64,000 nt of DNA from CAYOOP01 sp964405685 (GCA_964405685.1 CAYOOP010000002.1:208067-272066); one strand, 5' to 3'. Counted from the first letter of the stretch, positions 40,909 to 49,451 are shown. The notes: generated by a model from the letters alone, not told the origin. Program-made: numbers and translations.

Positions 40909-43403
40909 AATTTACCCTCAACTGGCTCAAAGATTATTTGGAAACCGATGCATCATTGCATGATATCAGCGCGAAGTTGACGGCCATTGGCCTCGAGGTC
41001 GAAAGCGTTACCGACCATGCACAAAAACTCAAAGACTTCATCGTTGCCGAAATAAAAACCGCTTCTCCACATCCCAACGCGTCCAAACTCCAAGTGTGCA
41101 GTGTGTTTGACGGCAAGGAGACGCGCCAAATCGTCTGCGGTGCGGCAAACGCCAGGGCAGGGCTTAAAGTCGTGCTTGCACGGGAAGGGGTGTACATACC
41201 TGGTAGCGGTATCACGATCAAAAAAACCAAAATTCGTGATGTTGAAAGCAACGGTATGCTGTGTTCGTCTGAAGAACTTGGCATTGCTGGTGACAGTGAA
41301 GGGATTGTTGAACTTCCTGCCAATGCGACGCCTGGCGCGCCTGCAGCGCCAGCGCTCGGTTTGAACGACGCGGTGATTGAAATTGCAATTACACCGAACC
41401 GCGGAGATTGCCTAGGGGTATACGGCATTGCACGTGATCTCGCCGCCACTGGCATTGGGAAATTAAAACCTATCATTATCCCCCAATCCCCAATCTCTAG
41501 TCCCCAATCCCCCATTGCCGTCTCCATCCTCACCCCCCACTGCACCCACTTCGTTGGGTGCCATATTAAAGGCGTTAAAAATACCCTCTCCCCGGTATGG
41601 TTGCAGCATCGCTTAAGTGCAATTGGCCTCAAACCTATTTCTGCACTGGTCGATATCACCAACTATATTTCCTTCACTTATGGTAGACCGCTCCATGTGT
41701 TTGATGCCGCGAAATTGCAAGGTAATCTCTGCGCCCGCAACGCGAAAGAGGGTGAGAAAATTAAAGCCCTGAATGATAAAGAATACACGCTCGATAGCAG
41801 CATGATGGTGATTGCTGATGAGAAAAAAGCTCTCGGCATCGCAGGTATTATGGGCGGCATAGAAACCGGCTGTACGGAGTCCACCACAGAGGTATTTGTT
41901 GAATCCGCGTGGTTTGAACCCGTCAATATCGCGCAAACGGGGAGGGCACTCGAAATTATTTCCGATGCACGCTACCGTTTTGAACGTGGTACAGACCCTG
42001 AGTTTGTGCGAGCAGGGGCAGAAATTGCCGTAAGCATGATTTTAGAAATTTGCGGTGGCACGGCAAGTGAACCGACTGAAGTACGCACAAATACATATAC
42101 CCCCAGGGAGGTAAGTTTTTCGCTCGCGAAAATCGAAGCTTTAACCGGCGTTGCAGTTGAATCGGCAAAAGCAAAACATATTCTTGAATCGCTTGGTTTT
42201 TCGATCTCTAGTGTTCCCCCCGCGTGCGGGGGGATTCAGGGGGGGATTTCCCCCACCCACGGAGCTAACGATTTTCTAAAAAAGAAAATCGAAGCTCCGT
42301 TGCCCTCCCCCGCAAGCGGGGGAGGTGAAGATTGCTGGTGCGTTACCATACCCAGCTGGCGCGCGGATGTGCAATTCGAGGCAGACCTCGTCGAAGAAGT
42401 GGTGCGGATTGTCGGCTATGATGCCATTCCAAACACACCACTGCCAAATATAGTGGGCCAAAAACCCACACAAAACGCAAACGACGTGCGCGCCGCTTCT
42501 GCACGCAAAGCGCTCGCAGCTCGTGGCTACCTGGAAGCCTGCACGTATTCCTTCTTGAGCGAAAAAGAAGCAGCAGCCTTTGGCGGCAGCAACCTCAAAC
42601 TTAAAAATCCTATCAGCGCGGACCTCGCTGTCATGCGGCCATCGCTGTTGCCAAACCTGCTCGCCGCTGCCAAGCGCAATCAATTCAAGGGCGAAGCGAA
42701 TGTAGCTTTAAGCGAAATAGGGCTGACGTATCAGACCGCAGAACCGACCGGCCAAACGCTGATTGCAGGTGGTGTGCGCGTGGGGCAAGTTGAGGAAACT
42801 ATATTTAACAACGGAAATACCTCGACAAAACAACGTTTTGTTGACGCATATGATGCGAAAGCGGATGTCTTTTATGCGCTTGAGCAACTAGGCATAAACA
42901 CCTCACAAATAAAGCTAGTCGCCACTCCACCAGCACATTACCACCCAGGCCGCGCAGCGCTTATTACACTTGGCGGCAAGGTCCAGCTTGGCGTTTTCGG
43001 TGAATTGCACCCGAATATCATCAAGATGTACGAGCTAACCGGCACTGCGGTTGGCTTTGAGCTGAATTTGATGAATATTCCGGAAGCGCGCAAAAAAGCC
43101 AAACCCGCGCTCACTTTAAGCGAATTCCATCCTATTTCGCGTGATTTTGCCTTCACTATGAAGCGCGATGTTCCAGCGGATACATTGCTAAAAGCCGTGA
43201 CTAACGTGGATAAGCAACTCATCACACACGCTGAAGTGTTTGACGTCTATATGGGCAAGGAGATGGTGGGGGATGAAAAATCAATCGCCATTCGCATCCG
43301 CATCGAGCCCCGTGAGCGCACGCTAACCGACGCCGAAATCCAAGCCATCAGCACCAAGGTAGTGGACGCTGCCAAACCCCTCGGGGCCCTACTTAGGACG
43401 TAA
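40905..43403 (+). CDS. pheT: Phenylalanyl-tRNA synthetase beta subunit with two repeat insertions
   Basis: 832 residues. The tRNA-binding domain (DFIVAEIKTASPHPNASKL), B3/4 editing domain, B5 domain, catalytic-like core (DLVEEVVRIVGYDAIP) and the C-terminal anticodon-binding domain (SEFHPISRDFAFTMKRDVPA) are in order. A repeat at 42213-42326 adds 38 residues (VPPACGGIQGG, PSPASGGGE) in the B5 region before CVTIPSWRADVQFE. A short CCCCAATC repeat at 41480-41518 adds about 13 residues (PQSPISSPQSPIA). It may form the alpha2-beta2 enzyme with PheS. Confidence 0.96.
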   Translation: MKFTLNWLKDYLETDASLHDISAKLTAIGLEVESVTDHAQKLKDFIVAEIKTASPHPNASKLQVCSVFDGKETRQIVCGAANARAGLKVVLAREGVYIPGSGITIKKTKIRDVESNGMLCSSEELGIAGDSEGIVELPANATPGAPAAPALGLNDAVIEIAITPNRGDCLGVYGIARDLAATGIGKLKPIIIPQSPISSPQSPIAVSILTPHCTHFVGCHIKGVKNTLSPVWLQHRLSAIGLKPISALVDITNYISFTYGRPLHVFDAAKLQGNLCARNAKEGEKIKALNDKEYTLDSSMMVIADEKKALGIAGIMGGIETGCTESTTEVFVESAWFEPVNIAQTGRALEIISDARYRFERGTDPEFVRAGAEIAVSMILEICGGTASEPTEVRTNTYTPREVSFSLAKIEALTGVAVESAKAKHILESLGFSISSVPPACGGIQGGISPTHGANDFLKKKIEAPLPSPASGGGEDCWCVTIPSWRADVQFEADLVEEVVRIVGYDAIPNTPLPNIVGQKPTQNANDVRAASARKALAARGYLEACTYSFLSEKEAAAFGGSNLKLKNPISADLAVMRPSLLPNLLAAAKRNQFKGEANVALSEIGLTYQTAEPTGQTLIAGGVRVGQVEETIFNNGNTSTKQRFVDAYDAKADVFYALEQLGINTSQIKLVATPPAHYHPGRAALITLGGKVQLGVFGELHPNIIKMYELTGTAVGFELNLMNIPEARKKAKPALTLSEFHPISRDFAFTMKRDVPADTLLKAVTNVDKQLITHAEVFDVYMGKEMVGDEKSIAIRIRIEPRERTLTDAEIQAISTKVVDAAKPLGALLRT
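41480..41518. repeat. CCCCAATC direct-repeat element in frame inside pheT
   Basis: Three close copies of CCCCAATC within 39 bases, read as PQSPISSPQSPIA between KPIII and VSILTPHC. It has no palindrome, unlike the other elements. Confidence 0.6.
42213..42326. repeat. GC-rich modular palindromic element in frame inside pheT
   Basis: 114 bases (38 codons): GTTCCCCCCGCGTGCGGGGG, GATTCAGG, CCCACCCAC, a central hairpin GGAGCT-CGATTTTC/GAAAATCG-AGCTCC, and CCTCCCCCGCAAGCGGGGGA. It is about 80 percent identical by eye to the intergenic element 48323-48435. Confidence 0.88.
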
Positions 43404-43404
43404 C

Positions 43405-43812
43405 ATGCGCAATGGAAAAGCTTATCAGCTATGGGAGACACCTTTTGCGGCACATGCTTTTCCATCTGTTCGGTCACTGAGCTGGGACGAGGGACTAGAA
43501 GTCATCCTGCACGTACACGCGACAGAGAAAACCTATCGCATTTCATTTCCTTTTATTGTTGCACTTAAATGCTTCGATGAAACACTGTCGGCAAGCCATC
43601 CAAAACATCAGCCGCCGGGCTGCACACTAATTGTTTCCGATTCAAATTGGTGCCGGGAAGATGAGGAGGCTAGGGCGCTTGCAGAATCTTTCGGTGCTCA
43701 TTTAACTCACTATGTGATTCTAGGCGGCGATCGCGTAGTTGAGGTCTTGTCTGCGGATAAACCCACCATTATTGAAGCATTGCCAAGGGAGTTTGAAACC
43801 CCAACCCCTTAG
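43405..43812 (+). CDS. Unknown 135-residue protein
   Basis: Starts 1 base after the pheT stop and is probably co-transcribed. Soluble, mixed alpha/beta looking, with LEVILHVHATEKTYRISF and YVILGGDRVVEVLSADKPTI. I recognise no family; not part of known pheST operons. Confidence 0.65.
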   Translation: MRNGKAYQLWETPFAAHAFPSVRSLSWDEGLEVILHVHATEKTYRISFPFIVALKCFDETLSASHPKHQPPGCTLIVSDSNWCREDEEARALAESFGAHLTHYVILGGDRVVEVLSADKPTIIEALPREFETPTP

Positions 43813-43950
43813 ATTCTTTCTTACGTCTTTTTACCGCATAATATATATTATGGAAGTTTTAGATTAGATAAATGATCTCAGCTGGATATATCGTCTGATT
43901 AAAGCGTCTATAAACCATCTCTCGTTATACGAATCCAGATGGATTCGTCA

Positions 43951-44006
43951 GTCATGAACCTGCAGAGCAGCGCTCCATGTAATTTCCAGTAGGAAATTAC
44001 GGGAGC
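43951..44006 (-). repeat. Covarying hairpin repeat, copy 3 (before recG)
   Basis: GCTCC (43972-43976), bulged AT, GTAATTTCC, loop AGTA, GGAAATTAC, one bulged base, GGAGC (44002-44006). A further hairpin CGAATCCAGATGGATTCG lies at 43929-43946. It sits 17 bases before the recG start. Confidence 0.75.
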
Positions 44007-44023
44007 AATTATATAAAGAACTC

Positions 44024-46105
44024 ATGCGCCCTACGATTTTGAATCCGCTTTTTGCATCCGCCTATTCGATCGACGGCATCGGCCCGAAAATGGGCAAAAT
44101 GCTCGCGCGCCTGCTGCTGGGCGATGAGAGTGCTACCCCGCTGGTGCGCGATCTCGTATTCCATCTACCTACCCAGGTGGTCGACCGGCGCTATAGCCCG
44201 AAAATCTTGGAGGCCGAGGCGGGTAGGGTCTGCACGTTTGTGGTGACGGTGGAGGCGCATCAGCTCGCGCCGAAATATGGACGCGCGACGCACCGGCCAT
44301 CGCGGATTATCTGCTCGAACGACACGGGCACGTTAACCATTGTGCTCTTCAATGCGCATGCGGATCAGATCAAGCAACAATTCCCAATCGGCAGAAGTTG
44401 CGTGATTTCCGGGCGTGTCGAGCAATACGAATATGCACTGCAAATGCCGCACCCGGACATTGTCGCGCCCGTGTCGGAGTTATCCAACGTGATGCGCATA
44501 GAAGCAGTGTATCCACTGACCGAAGGGTTAACGCAGCGGCGGTTAAAACAATGGATTAATGCCGCGCTCTTAAAATTACCGGACCTGCCGGAGTGGATAT
44601 CACCGGAAATAGTTAATACGCTTGGATTCCCCAGTTTTAAAGCCGCGCTGCAGGCAGTGCATTCGCCGGTGCAAGAAGAAGATATCTATCCCACCTCCAA
44701 ACCTCGCATACGCCTTGCGTTTGACGAGTTGTTGGCACTCCAGCTTTCCTATGCAAAAGCGCGGCTCAAAACGCGGGCAAAACCGGGGCGAAACATACCT
44801 AAATCCCAAACTCTCATCCCTGCCCTGCTCCCTACCCTGCCCTTTGCTTTAACCAAAGGGCAAGAATTGGTTTTTCAGGAGATTGAGAGCGATATTTCAA
44901 GTGGCAAACGCATGGTGAGATTACTGCAGGGAGATGTGGGGAGTGGGAAAACCATTGTCGCCTTGCTCGCCCTGCTGCAAGTGGCGGAATCCGGGCTTCA
45001 GGGGGCGTTGATGGTGCCTACGGAATTGATCGCCGAACAGCATTTTCGCAACATAACGGCGACGCTAGCACCACTCAACATCAAACCTGTATTACTCACT
45101 GGCAGCGTGAAAGGAAAGGCCAGGGCGGATGTTAGCGCGGCCATTGAAAGTGGTGAGGCGAAAATAATTATTGGTACGCATGCGCTGTTTCAGGAACATG
45201 TGACGTTTGCTGACCTCGCGCTGATTGTCGTGGATGAACAACACCGCTTCGGCGTGGAGCAGCGGATGGCCTTAGCGGCCAAGGGTAACACGCCGCATAT
45301 TCTGCACCTCTCGGCCACCCCTATTCCGCGCAGTATGACGCTGATGCTTTATGGCGATATGGATGCATCGTTCCTCAAAGAAAAACCGGCGGAGCGCAAA
45401 CCAATTACGACGACGATCGCGCCGGCCGCACGGCGCGCGGATTTAGTGGAGCGGTTGAAAGGTGCAATTGCGCGCGGAGAAAAAGCGTATTGGATTTGCC
45501 CACTGATTGAGAGCGAAGAAATGAAAGATGTCGCCGCGGTAGAAAGCCGCGCGGCGGAATTTCGCGGTGCGTTTGGCAAACAAGTGGTTGGCCTTGCACA
45601 CGGCAGAATTCCTCAGGATGCGCGGAGTTCTGTGATGGAGCAATTTCGCAGTGGTACAGTTAAAATTTTGGTGGCAACGACCGTGGTGGAAGTCGGCGTG
45701 GATGTGCGCGATGCGACGATTATGGTGATTGAGCAGGCCGAACGCTTCGGCCTCAGCCAATTGCATCAGCTACGTGGACGTGTGGGGCGTGGCGACAAAG
45801 CGTCGTATTGCGTGTTGTTGCTTTCGGAGAACGCGACGGATGAGGCACGCGAACGCCTCAAAATATTGACCGAGACGGAGGATGGGTTCGCCATTGCGGA
45901 TGCAGATTTGGCGACGCGCGGCGGTGGCGAGGTACTCGGCAAACGTCAAAGCGGGTTGCCGAGCTTCCACTTTGCCAATCTAGGAGTGCATGCGCACCTC
46001 ATAGCCAAAGCCAAGGATGAGGCAGAACGATTGATTGAATCTGGAAATAGTGAGGAAATAGAGATGATTACCGAGCTATTTGGAAGTATGGATAGTCATG
46101 CATAA
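44024..46105 (+). CDS. recG: ATP-dependent DNA helicase RecG
   Basis: 693 residues. An N-terminal wedge domain is followed by the SF2 helicase core: motif I GDVGSGKT, motif II VDEQHRFG, LHLSATPIPRSMTL, and VVEVGVDVRDATIMVIEQ with HQLRGRVGRG. RecG remodels stalled forks and Holliday junctions. The gene stands alone between a hairpin repeat and a strong terminator. Confidence 0.96.
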   Translation: MRPTILNPLFASAYSIDGIGPKMGKMLARLLLGDESATPLVRDLVFHLPTQVVDRRYSPKILEAEAGRVCTFVVTVEAHQLAPKYGRATHRPSRIICSNDTGTLTIVLFNAHADQIKQQFPIGRSCVISGRVEQYEYALQMPHPDIVAPVSELSNVMRIEAVYPLTEGLTQRRLKQWINAALLKLPDLPEWISPEIVNTLGFPSFKAALQAVHSPVQEEDIYPTSKPRIRLAFDELLALQLSYAKARLKTRAKPGRNIPKSQTLIPALLPTLPFALTKGQELVFQEIESDISSGKRMVRLLQGDVGSGKTIVALLALLQVAESGLQGALMVPTELIAEQHFRNITATLAPLNIKPVLLTGSVKGKARADVSAAIESGEAKIIIGTHALFQEHVTFADLALIVVDEQHRFGVEQRMALAAKGNTPHILHLSATPIPRSMTLMLYGDMDASFLKEKPAERKPITTTIAPAARRADLVERLKGAIARGEKAYWICPLIESEEMKDVAAVESRAAEFRGAFGKQVVGLAHGRIPQDARSSVMEQFRSGTVKILVATTVVEVGVDVRDATIMVIEQAERFGLSQLHQLRGRVGRGDKASYCVLLLSENATDEARERLKILTETEDGFAIADADLATRGGGEVLGKRQSGLPSFHFANLGVHAHLIAKAKDEAERLIESGNSEEIEMITELFGSMDSHA

Positions 46106-46210
46106 ATAGCATGACCAAGATGCAAAGTTTGCATTTTATGCAATTGTAAAATGGTGTAGGGTCCGTTTTCTGGGTTAATACCCAATTAATCCTCCCTGTT
46201 ATTGAGACTT

Positions 46211-46239
46211 GCCCGCCCCTCAAAAGGCGGGCTTTTTTT
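46211..46239 (+). terminator. Rho-independent terminator after recG
   Basis: GCCCGCC, loop CCTCAAAA, GGCGGGC, then seven T. Confidence 0.85.
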
Positions 46240-46260
46240 GTATTTACGCGTCAAACGAGG

Positions 46261-46392
46261 TCGTCATCCAGTGCCCGAGCGCGCTTGCGCGAGGAACAGA
46301 CACGGGATCCAGTAGCCGCCCCCAGCGGCAGAAAAGACCTTTTTGTGCCATAGACATGGCACGCTGGATCCCGGCCTGCGCCGGGATGACAC
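46261..46392. repeat. GTCATCC...GGATGAC palindromic element
   Basis: Ends GTCATCC and GGGATGAC; inner hairpins GAGCGCGCTTGCGCG and CGGCCTGCGCCGGG, plus GGGATCCAG and CTGGATCCC pairing across about 70 bases. Confidence 0.75.
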
Positions 46393-46479
46393 CCCTAAAT
46401 CAGCCGTTAACCTCATTGTCACAAAAACTTAACTTGAGCTTAAGCGGAACAATGGCATAATGGGTACATATAAAGAAAA

Positions 46480-46502
46480 GCCCAGGATTTCCGGGCGTTT
46501 TT
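46480..46502 (+). promoter_or_regulatory. Terminator-like hairpin in the 5' leader (possible attenuator)
   Basis: GCCC-A-GG, loop ATTT, CC-GGGC followed by GTTTTT, lying between the likely -10 (CATAAT, 46456-46461) and the ATG at 46531. Read-through would be needed to express the gene. Confidence 0.45.
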
Positions 46503-46530
46503 AACGAGGGAAATACGAAGGTAAAACATT

Positions 46531-47268
46531 ATGGTACAGCCAGTCAACCACGATTTTGGGAGTGAAGCCGCCACCACGGTGCTGGGCGGCCTCAAGGGTG
46601 GCCTGTTTTATGGCACGCTGGGTACGGTCGCAAGCACGGTTATCGGTGCGGCGGTTGGCGCAGCACTGCTGGGTGGAGCAGCTTTCATCGCCGCACCTAT
46701 CGCAGGTCCGATAGCGGTCGGTGTAGGTGCTGTGGTGGATACAGTGCTTAACGTGGTAACTCTTGGTATACCTTACCTTACCGGAAACACCATCAATCTC
46801 ATGCCTGACACGATTGCACAGGCAACCTCTGCAGCAACTACCATAGGTGGTCTTGCTGGAGGACTTGGCGGATTGACGTACGGCGGCGCAACGAGCTTCA
46901 TTGGCGGCGGTATCGCCGGGATTTTTGAAGGCCGGGCGAAAGTAGCCCGCGAACAAGGGTTGGCGAGTGCCATCGAACAACAAAAATCACAGGCGCAAGG
47001 GCAAGTGATTGCCGAAGCGCGCAGCCAGGCAGCAGAACAATATTCGGCCATGGGCTACATGCAAGGCTTGCAAGATGGTCAGGCAGCGATCATGAACCAA
47101 CTTGCTTCACAACAACAAATGCAAGCGGCTCCCGCACCAGAACAGGATTGCGCGCCATGCAAAGTTGCAAAGAAAATTATTGCAGAACATGAGACCAAAG
47201 ATTGCAAGTCACATGTAGAAAAAATCACCGCTAGCGCCGCCGGTCCAAACACCGGTTTGGCAGTGTAA
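46531..47268 (+). CDS. Unknown glycine-zipper membrane protein
   Basis: 245 residues. Residues 10-150 are Gly/Ala-rich hydrophobic hairpins (GGLKGGLFYGTLGTVAST, VIGAAVGAALLGGAAFIAA, GGLAGGLGGLTYGG), then a helical Gln/Ala-rich part (QGQVIAEARSQAAEQYSAMG) and a C-terminal tail with CAPCK and CKS Cys. No signal peptide. Glycine-zipper segments of this kind occur in membrane-inserting and pore-forming proteins. It precedes the similar-style gene at 47279 by 10 bases, so they form an operon. Confidence 0.65.
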   Translation: MVQPVNHDFGSEAATTVLGGLKGGLFYGTLGTVASTVIGAAVGAALLGGAAFIAAPIAGPIAVGVGAVVDTVLNVVTLGIPYLTGNTINLMPDTIAQATSAATTIGGLAGGLGGLTYGGATSFIGGGIAGIFEGRAKVAREQGLASAIEQQKSQAQGQVIAEARSQAAEQYSAMGYMQGLQDGQAAIMNQLASQQQMQAAPAPEQDCAPCKVAKKIIAEHETKDCKSHVEKITASAAGPNTGLAV

Positions 47269-47278
47269 GGAGTAGATT

Positions 47279-47980
47279 ATGAGTGCTTTAACACAACCCA
47301 ACATCGATGACATCGTCAAGCGTCTGTCCAGCGTTGCTCACGACACGGACACGACCAAATTCGACAATGTAGTTGAGGCTCTTAAGAACCAATACAGACT
47401 CGAAGAAAGCACGCTTCACTCCTGGGCAGAAAGCATCAACGGCGGACGTCAGGGACAAATCGGTGAAGACATGGCTAGAGCCATAGAAAAACACGGCAAG
47501 TCAGGCTGGGAACAGTATTTTATTGGTAAAAAACACGCATGGCAGGATACCGGCAAAACATTCCAAAAAACCGGACAAGCGGTTTCTGAAGTTGCTGAAG
47601 TTACCGGTGCAAAAGCGGCTGGGCGCTTTGCAAAAAATACCGCCGGTAAAGCCTGGGGCGGTCTAAAAGGCCTCGGTAAAATCGCAGGCATTGGTGCTGC
47701 GGCGGTTGTGGGCGCGGGGATTTTGTCTACCCTGCTCAGCTCCAAACGCACAGAAAGCGCTGAGCAAATTGCGAATACGCCAGCACAACCTGCCATGGAT
47801 TTTGCGCCAAGCTTTGGCCCAACGGGCAGCGTGCCGCCGGTCGAAGGCGACTTCGTTGCACGCTATGCTAAAGGCGGCGAAATGAACCGCACGGCGATGC
47901 CTGCTACTCCCGATGTAGCATCTCGCGCGCAAGCGGTTGAGCAAAGCCGCACCGGCGACGCCTCCCCTACCCTCGCATAA
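47279..47980 (+). CDS. Unknown protein with one glycine-rich membrane segment
   Basis: 233 residues. A soluble N-terminal half (residues 1-95) is followed by an Ala/Gly-rich amphipathic region and a hydrophobic segment GIGAAAVVGAGILSTLLSS (about residues 138-156), then a disordered tail. AGGAG precedes the ATG. No family recognised; probably works with the upstream gene. Confidence 0.65.
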   Translation: MSALTQPNIDDIVKRLSSVAHDTDTTKFDNVVEALKNQYRLEESTLHSWAESINGGRQGQIGEDMARAIEKHGKSGWEQYFIGKKHAWQDTGKTFQKTGQAVSEVAEVTGAKAAGRFAKNTAGKAWGGLKGLGKIAGIGAAAVVGAGILSTLLSSKRTESAEQIANTPAQPAMDFAPSFGPTGSVPPVEGDFVARYAKGGEMNRTAMPATPDVASRAQAVEQSRTGDASPTLA

Positions 47981-47990
47981 ATTCCATCTT

Positions 47991-48077
47991 GTCATCCTCG
48001 GCGGCACCTAGTGCCGACGGGGATCTCTTCCGTTTTACCAGATCCCCAGCTCGGCAATGCCTCGGCTCGGGATGACG
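47991..48077. repeat. GTCATCC...GGATGAC palindromic element
   Basis: TGTCATCCTCGGCGGCACC at the left and GGCTCGGGATGACG at the right; inner CACTAGGTGCC-like and GGGGATCT/AGATCCCC pairs. Confidence 0.7.
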
Positions 48078-48099
48078 TTTGTTTAAAGGCAGCTGCCTA

Positions 48100-48275
48100 C
48101 AGAGGGGTACTTAAGGACTTGCACGTGAGGTTGGTACACACACCTACCTTCCGATAGACATGCACCACGCAGACTAAGAAGTGGCTTGTGACCATTATCC
48201 TACCAAGCGCGTCGCCGAACAACTCCTGCCCTGATTGTTCACTGTATTCAATCGAAGGACTTATACCCGGCCGGG
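48100..48275. ncRNA. Possible structured RNA of about 170 bases, unidentified
   Basis: GGGTAC and TATACCC close the ends; GAACAA/TTGTTC (48219-48242) forms a clear hairpin, GGTTGGTA (48130) nearly pairs with TACCAAGC (48201), and CCAC/GTGG with an 11-base loop lies between. The direct repeat AAGGACTT occurs near both ends. No known RNA family is recognised; the strand is unknown. Confidence 0.25.
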
Positions 48276-48322
48276 GTAGTATGGGTATGAAACGAGTTAT
48301 GTATGCCCGGAAGTAGTTTTTT

Positions 48323-48435
48323 GTTCCCCCCGCCTGCGGGGGGATTCAGGGGGAATCTTCCCTCACCCACTGCGCTAGCGATTTTGTAAGCACAAAATCG
48401 AAGCTACGTTGCCCTCCCCCGCAAGCGGGGGAGGT
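48323..48435. repeat. GC-rich modular palindromic element, intergenic
   Basis: 113 bases: GTTCCCCCCGCCTGCGGGGG, GATTCAGG, TCACCCAC, central hairpin CGATTTTGT/ACAAAATCG, and CCTCCCCCGCAAGCGGGGGA. Closest relative is the in-frame pheT copy. Confidence 0.88.
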
Positions 48436-48484
48436 AAAGCAATAGGACACGCTTCCTTAACTATTTCACTCCACAATACCATGC

Positions 48485-49447
48485 ATGATGCAGCATCTTG
48501 CCAATTTTACGCCACCGAACCACCGCCCTGTGCTTACGCTCGTGATTCCAATGTATAACGAAAGCGAGGGAATGGGCCTGTTGTTTTCGCGGCTGCGACC
48601 GATTCTTGGAACGCTAACCGAAGACTATGAAATTCTCTGCGTGAACGATGGCAGCGGGGATGACACGCTCGCGAAACTTAAGAGCGAATCCGTGCGTGAT
48701 CCGCGCATTAAATATATTTCCCTCTCGCGCAACTTCGGCAAGGAAGCTGCGCTAACGGCGGGGTTGCACCATGCGTATGGTCAGGCGGTGATTCCGTTTG
48801 ATGCCGATTTGCAGGACCCGCCGGAGGTGATCCCCGAACTGTTCGCCAAATGGCGCGAGGGTTACAAAGTCGTGCTGGCAACGCGCCGCACCCGCGCAAC
48901 CGACAGTTTCGCCAAGCGTGTTACCGCCCGGCTTTTCTACCGCATGATCGGCAAAATGACGGCGATTCCGATTCCCGCCGATACGGGGGATTTCCGATTG
49001 ATGGATGCGGCGGTGGTCGACATCATCCGTATGTTGCCGGAGCGCACGCGGTTTATGAAAGGCTTGTTTGCGTGGGTAGGGTTTTCCTCCACCACGGTCT
49101 ATTTCGACCGCGCGCCGCGCGCGGCAGGCGTTGCAAAACTCAAGTTCTTTTCGCTGTGGACGCTCGCGAAAGATGGTATTTTTTCCTTCACCACCCTGCC
49201 TTTGCGGATTAGCACTTATGCTGGCGTTTTCGTGTCGTTCATCGCGATTTGCTATGGTCTCTATCTCGTGATCAAAACGCTCGTACTCGGCGTCGAAGTG
49301 CCGGGCTATGCCTCGATTATGACGACGGTGTTATTCATCGGCGGCCTTCAGATGCTCTCGATCGGCATCCTCGGCGAATACATCGGCCGCATTTACCGCG
49401 AGGCGAAGCAACGACCGTTGTATGTGGTGGAGGATAGAAATATTTAA
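48485..49447 (+). CDS. Membrane-bound family 2 glycosyltransferase (DPM/GtrB/ArnC-like)
   Basis: 320 residues. The GT-A domain has LVIPMYNESEGM, VNDGSGDDT, FGKEAALTAGL and the metal site PFDADLQDPPE; two C-terminal transmembrane helices (about 235-260 and 270-295) end in GEYIGRIYREAKQRP. Such enzymes move a sugar from a nucleotide donor to a polyprenyl phosphate at the inner membrane. The sugar is unknown. It stands alone; the start could be 48485 or 48488. Confidence 0.88.
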   Translation: MMQHLANFTPPNHRPVLTLVIPMYNESEGMGLLFSRLRPILGTLTEDYEILCVNDGSGDDTLAKLKSESVRDPRIKYISLSRNFGKEAALTAGLHHAYGQAVIPFDADLQDPPEVIPELFAKWREGYKVVLATRRTRATDSFAKRVTARLFYRMIGKMTAIPIPADTGDFRLMDAAVVDIIRMLPERTRFMKGLFAWVGFSSTTVYFDRAPRAAGVAKLKFFSLWTLAKDGIFSFTTLPLRISTYAGVFVSFIAICYGLYLVIKTLVLGVEVPGYASIMTTVLFIGGLQMLSIGILGEYIGRIYREAKQRPLYVVEDRNI

Positions 49448-49451
49448 ATCG

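Larger units (their letters stand above)
46106..46530. other. Intergenic region recG to 46531: terminator, repeat, promoter and leader
   Basis: Contents in order: the recG terminator, the GTCATCC-type repeat at 46261-46392, a loose TTGTCACA motif (46414-46423), CATAAT as possible -10 (46456-46461), and a terminator-like hairpin at 46480-46502. No gene seen. Confidence 0.7.
47981..48484. other. 504-base intergenic region with two repeats and a possible structured RNA
   Basis: Holds a GTCATCC-type element (47991-48077), a stretch without an ORF but rich in pairing segments (48100-48275), and the modular GC-rich element (48323-48435). No gene seen. Confidence 0.7.

Noticed and set aside
46480..46502. 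Terminator of recG
   Set aside because: A better terminator lies at 46211-46239, and this hairpin follows a promoter for the next gene.
10571..48435. CRISPR array made of the GC-rich repeats
   Set aside because: The repeats are scattered kilobases apart and palindromic as whole units; there are no regular spacers and no cas genes.
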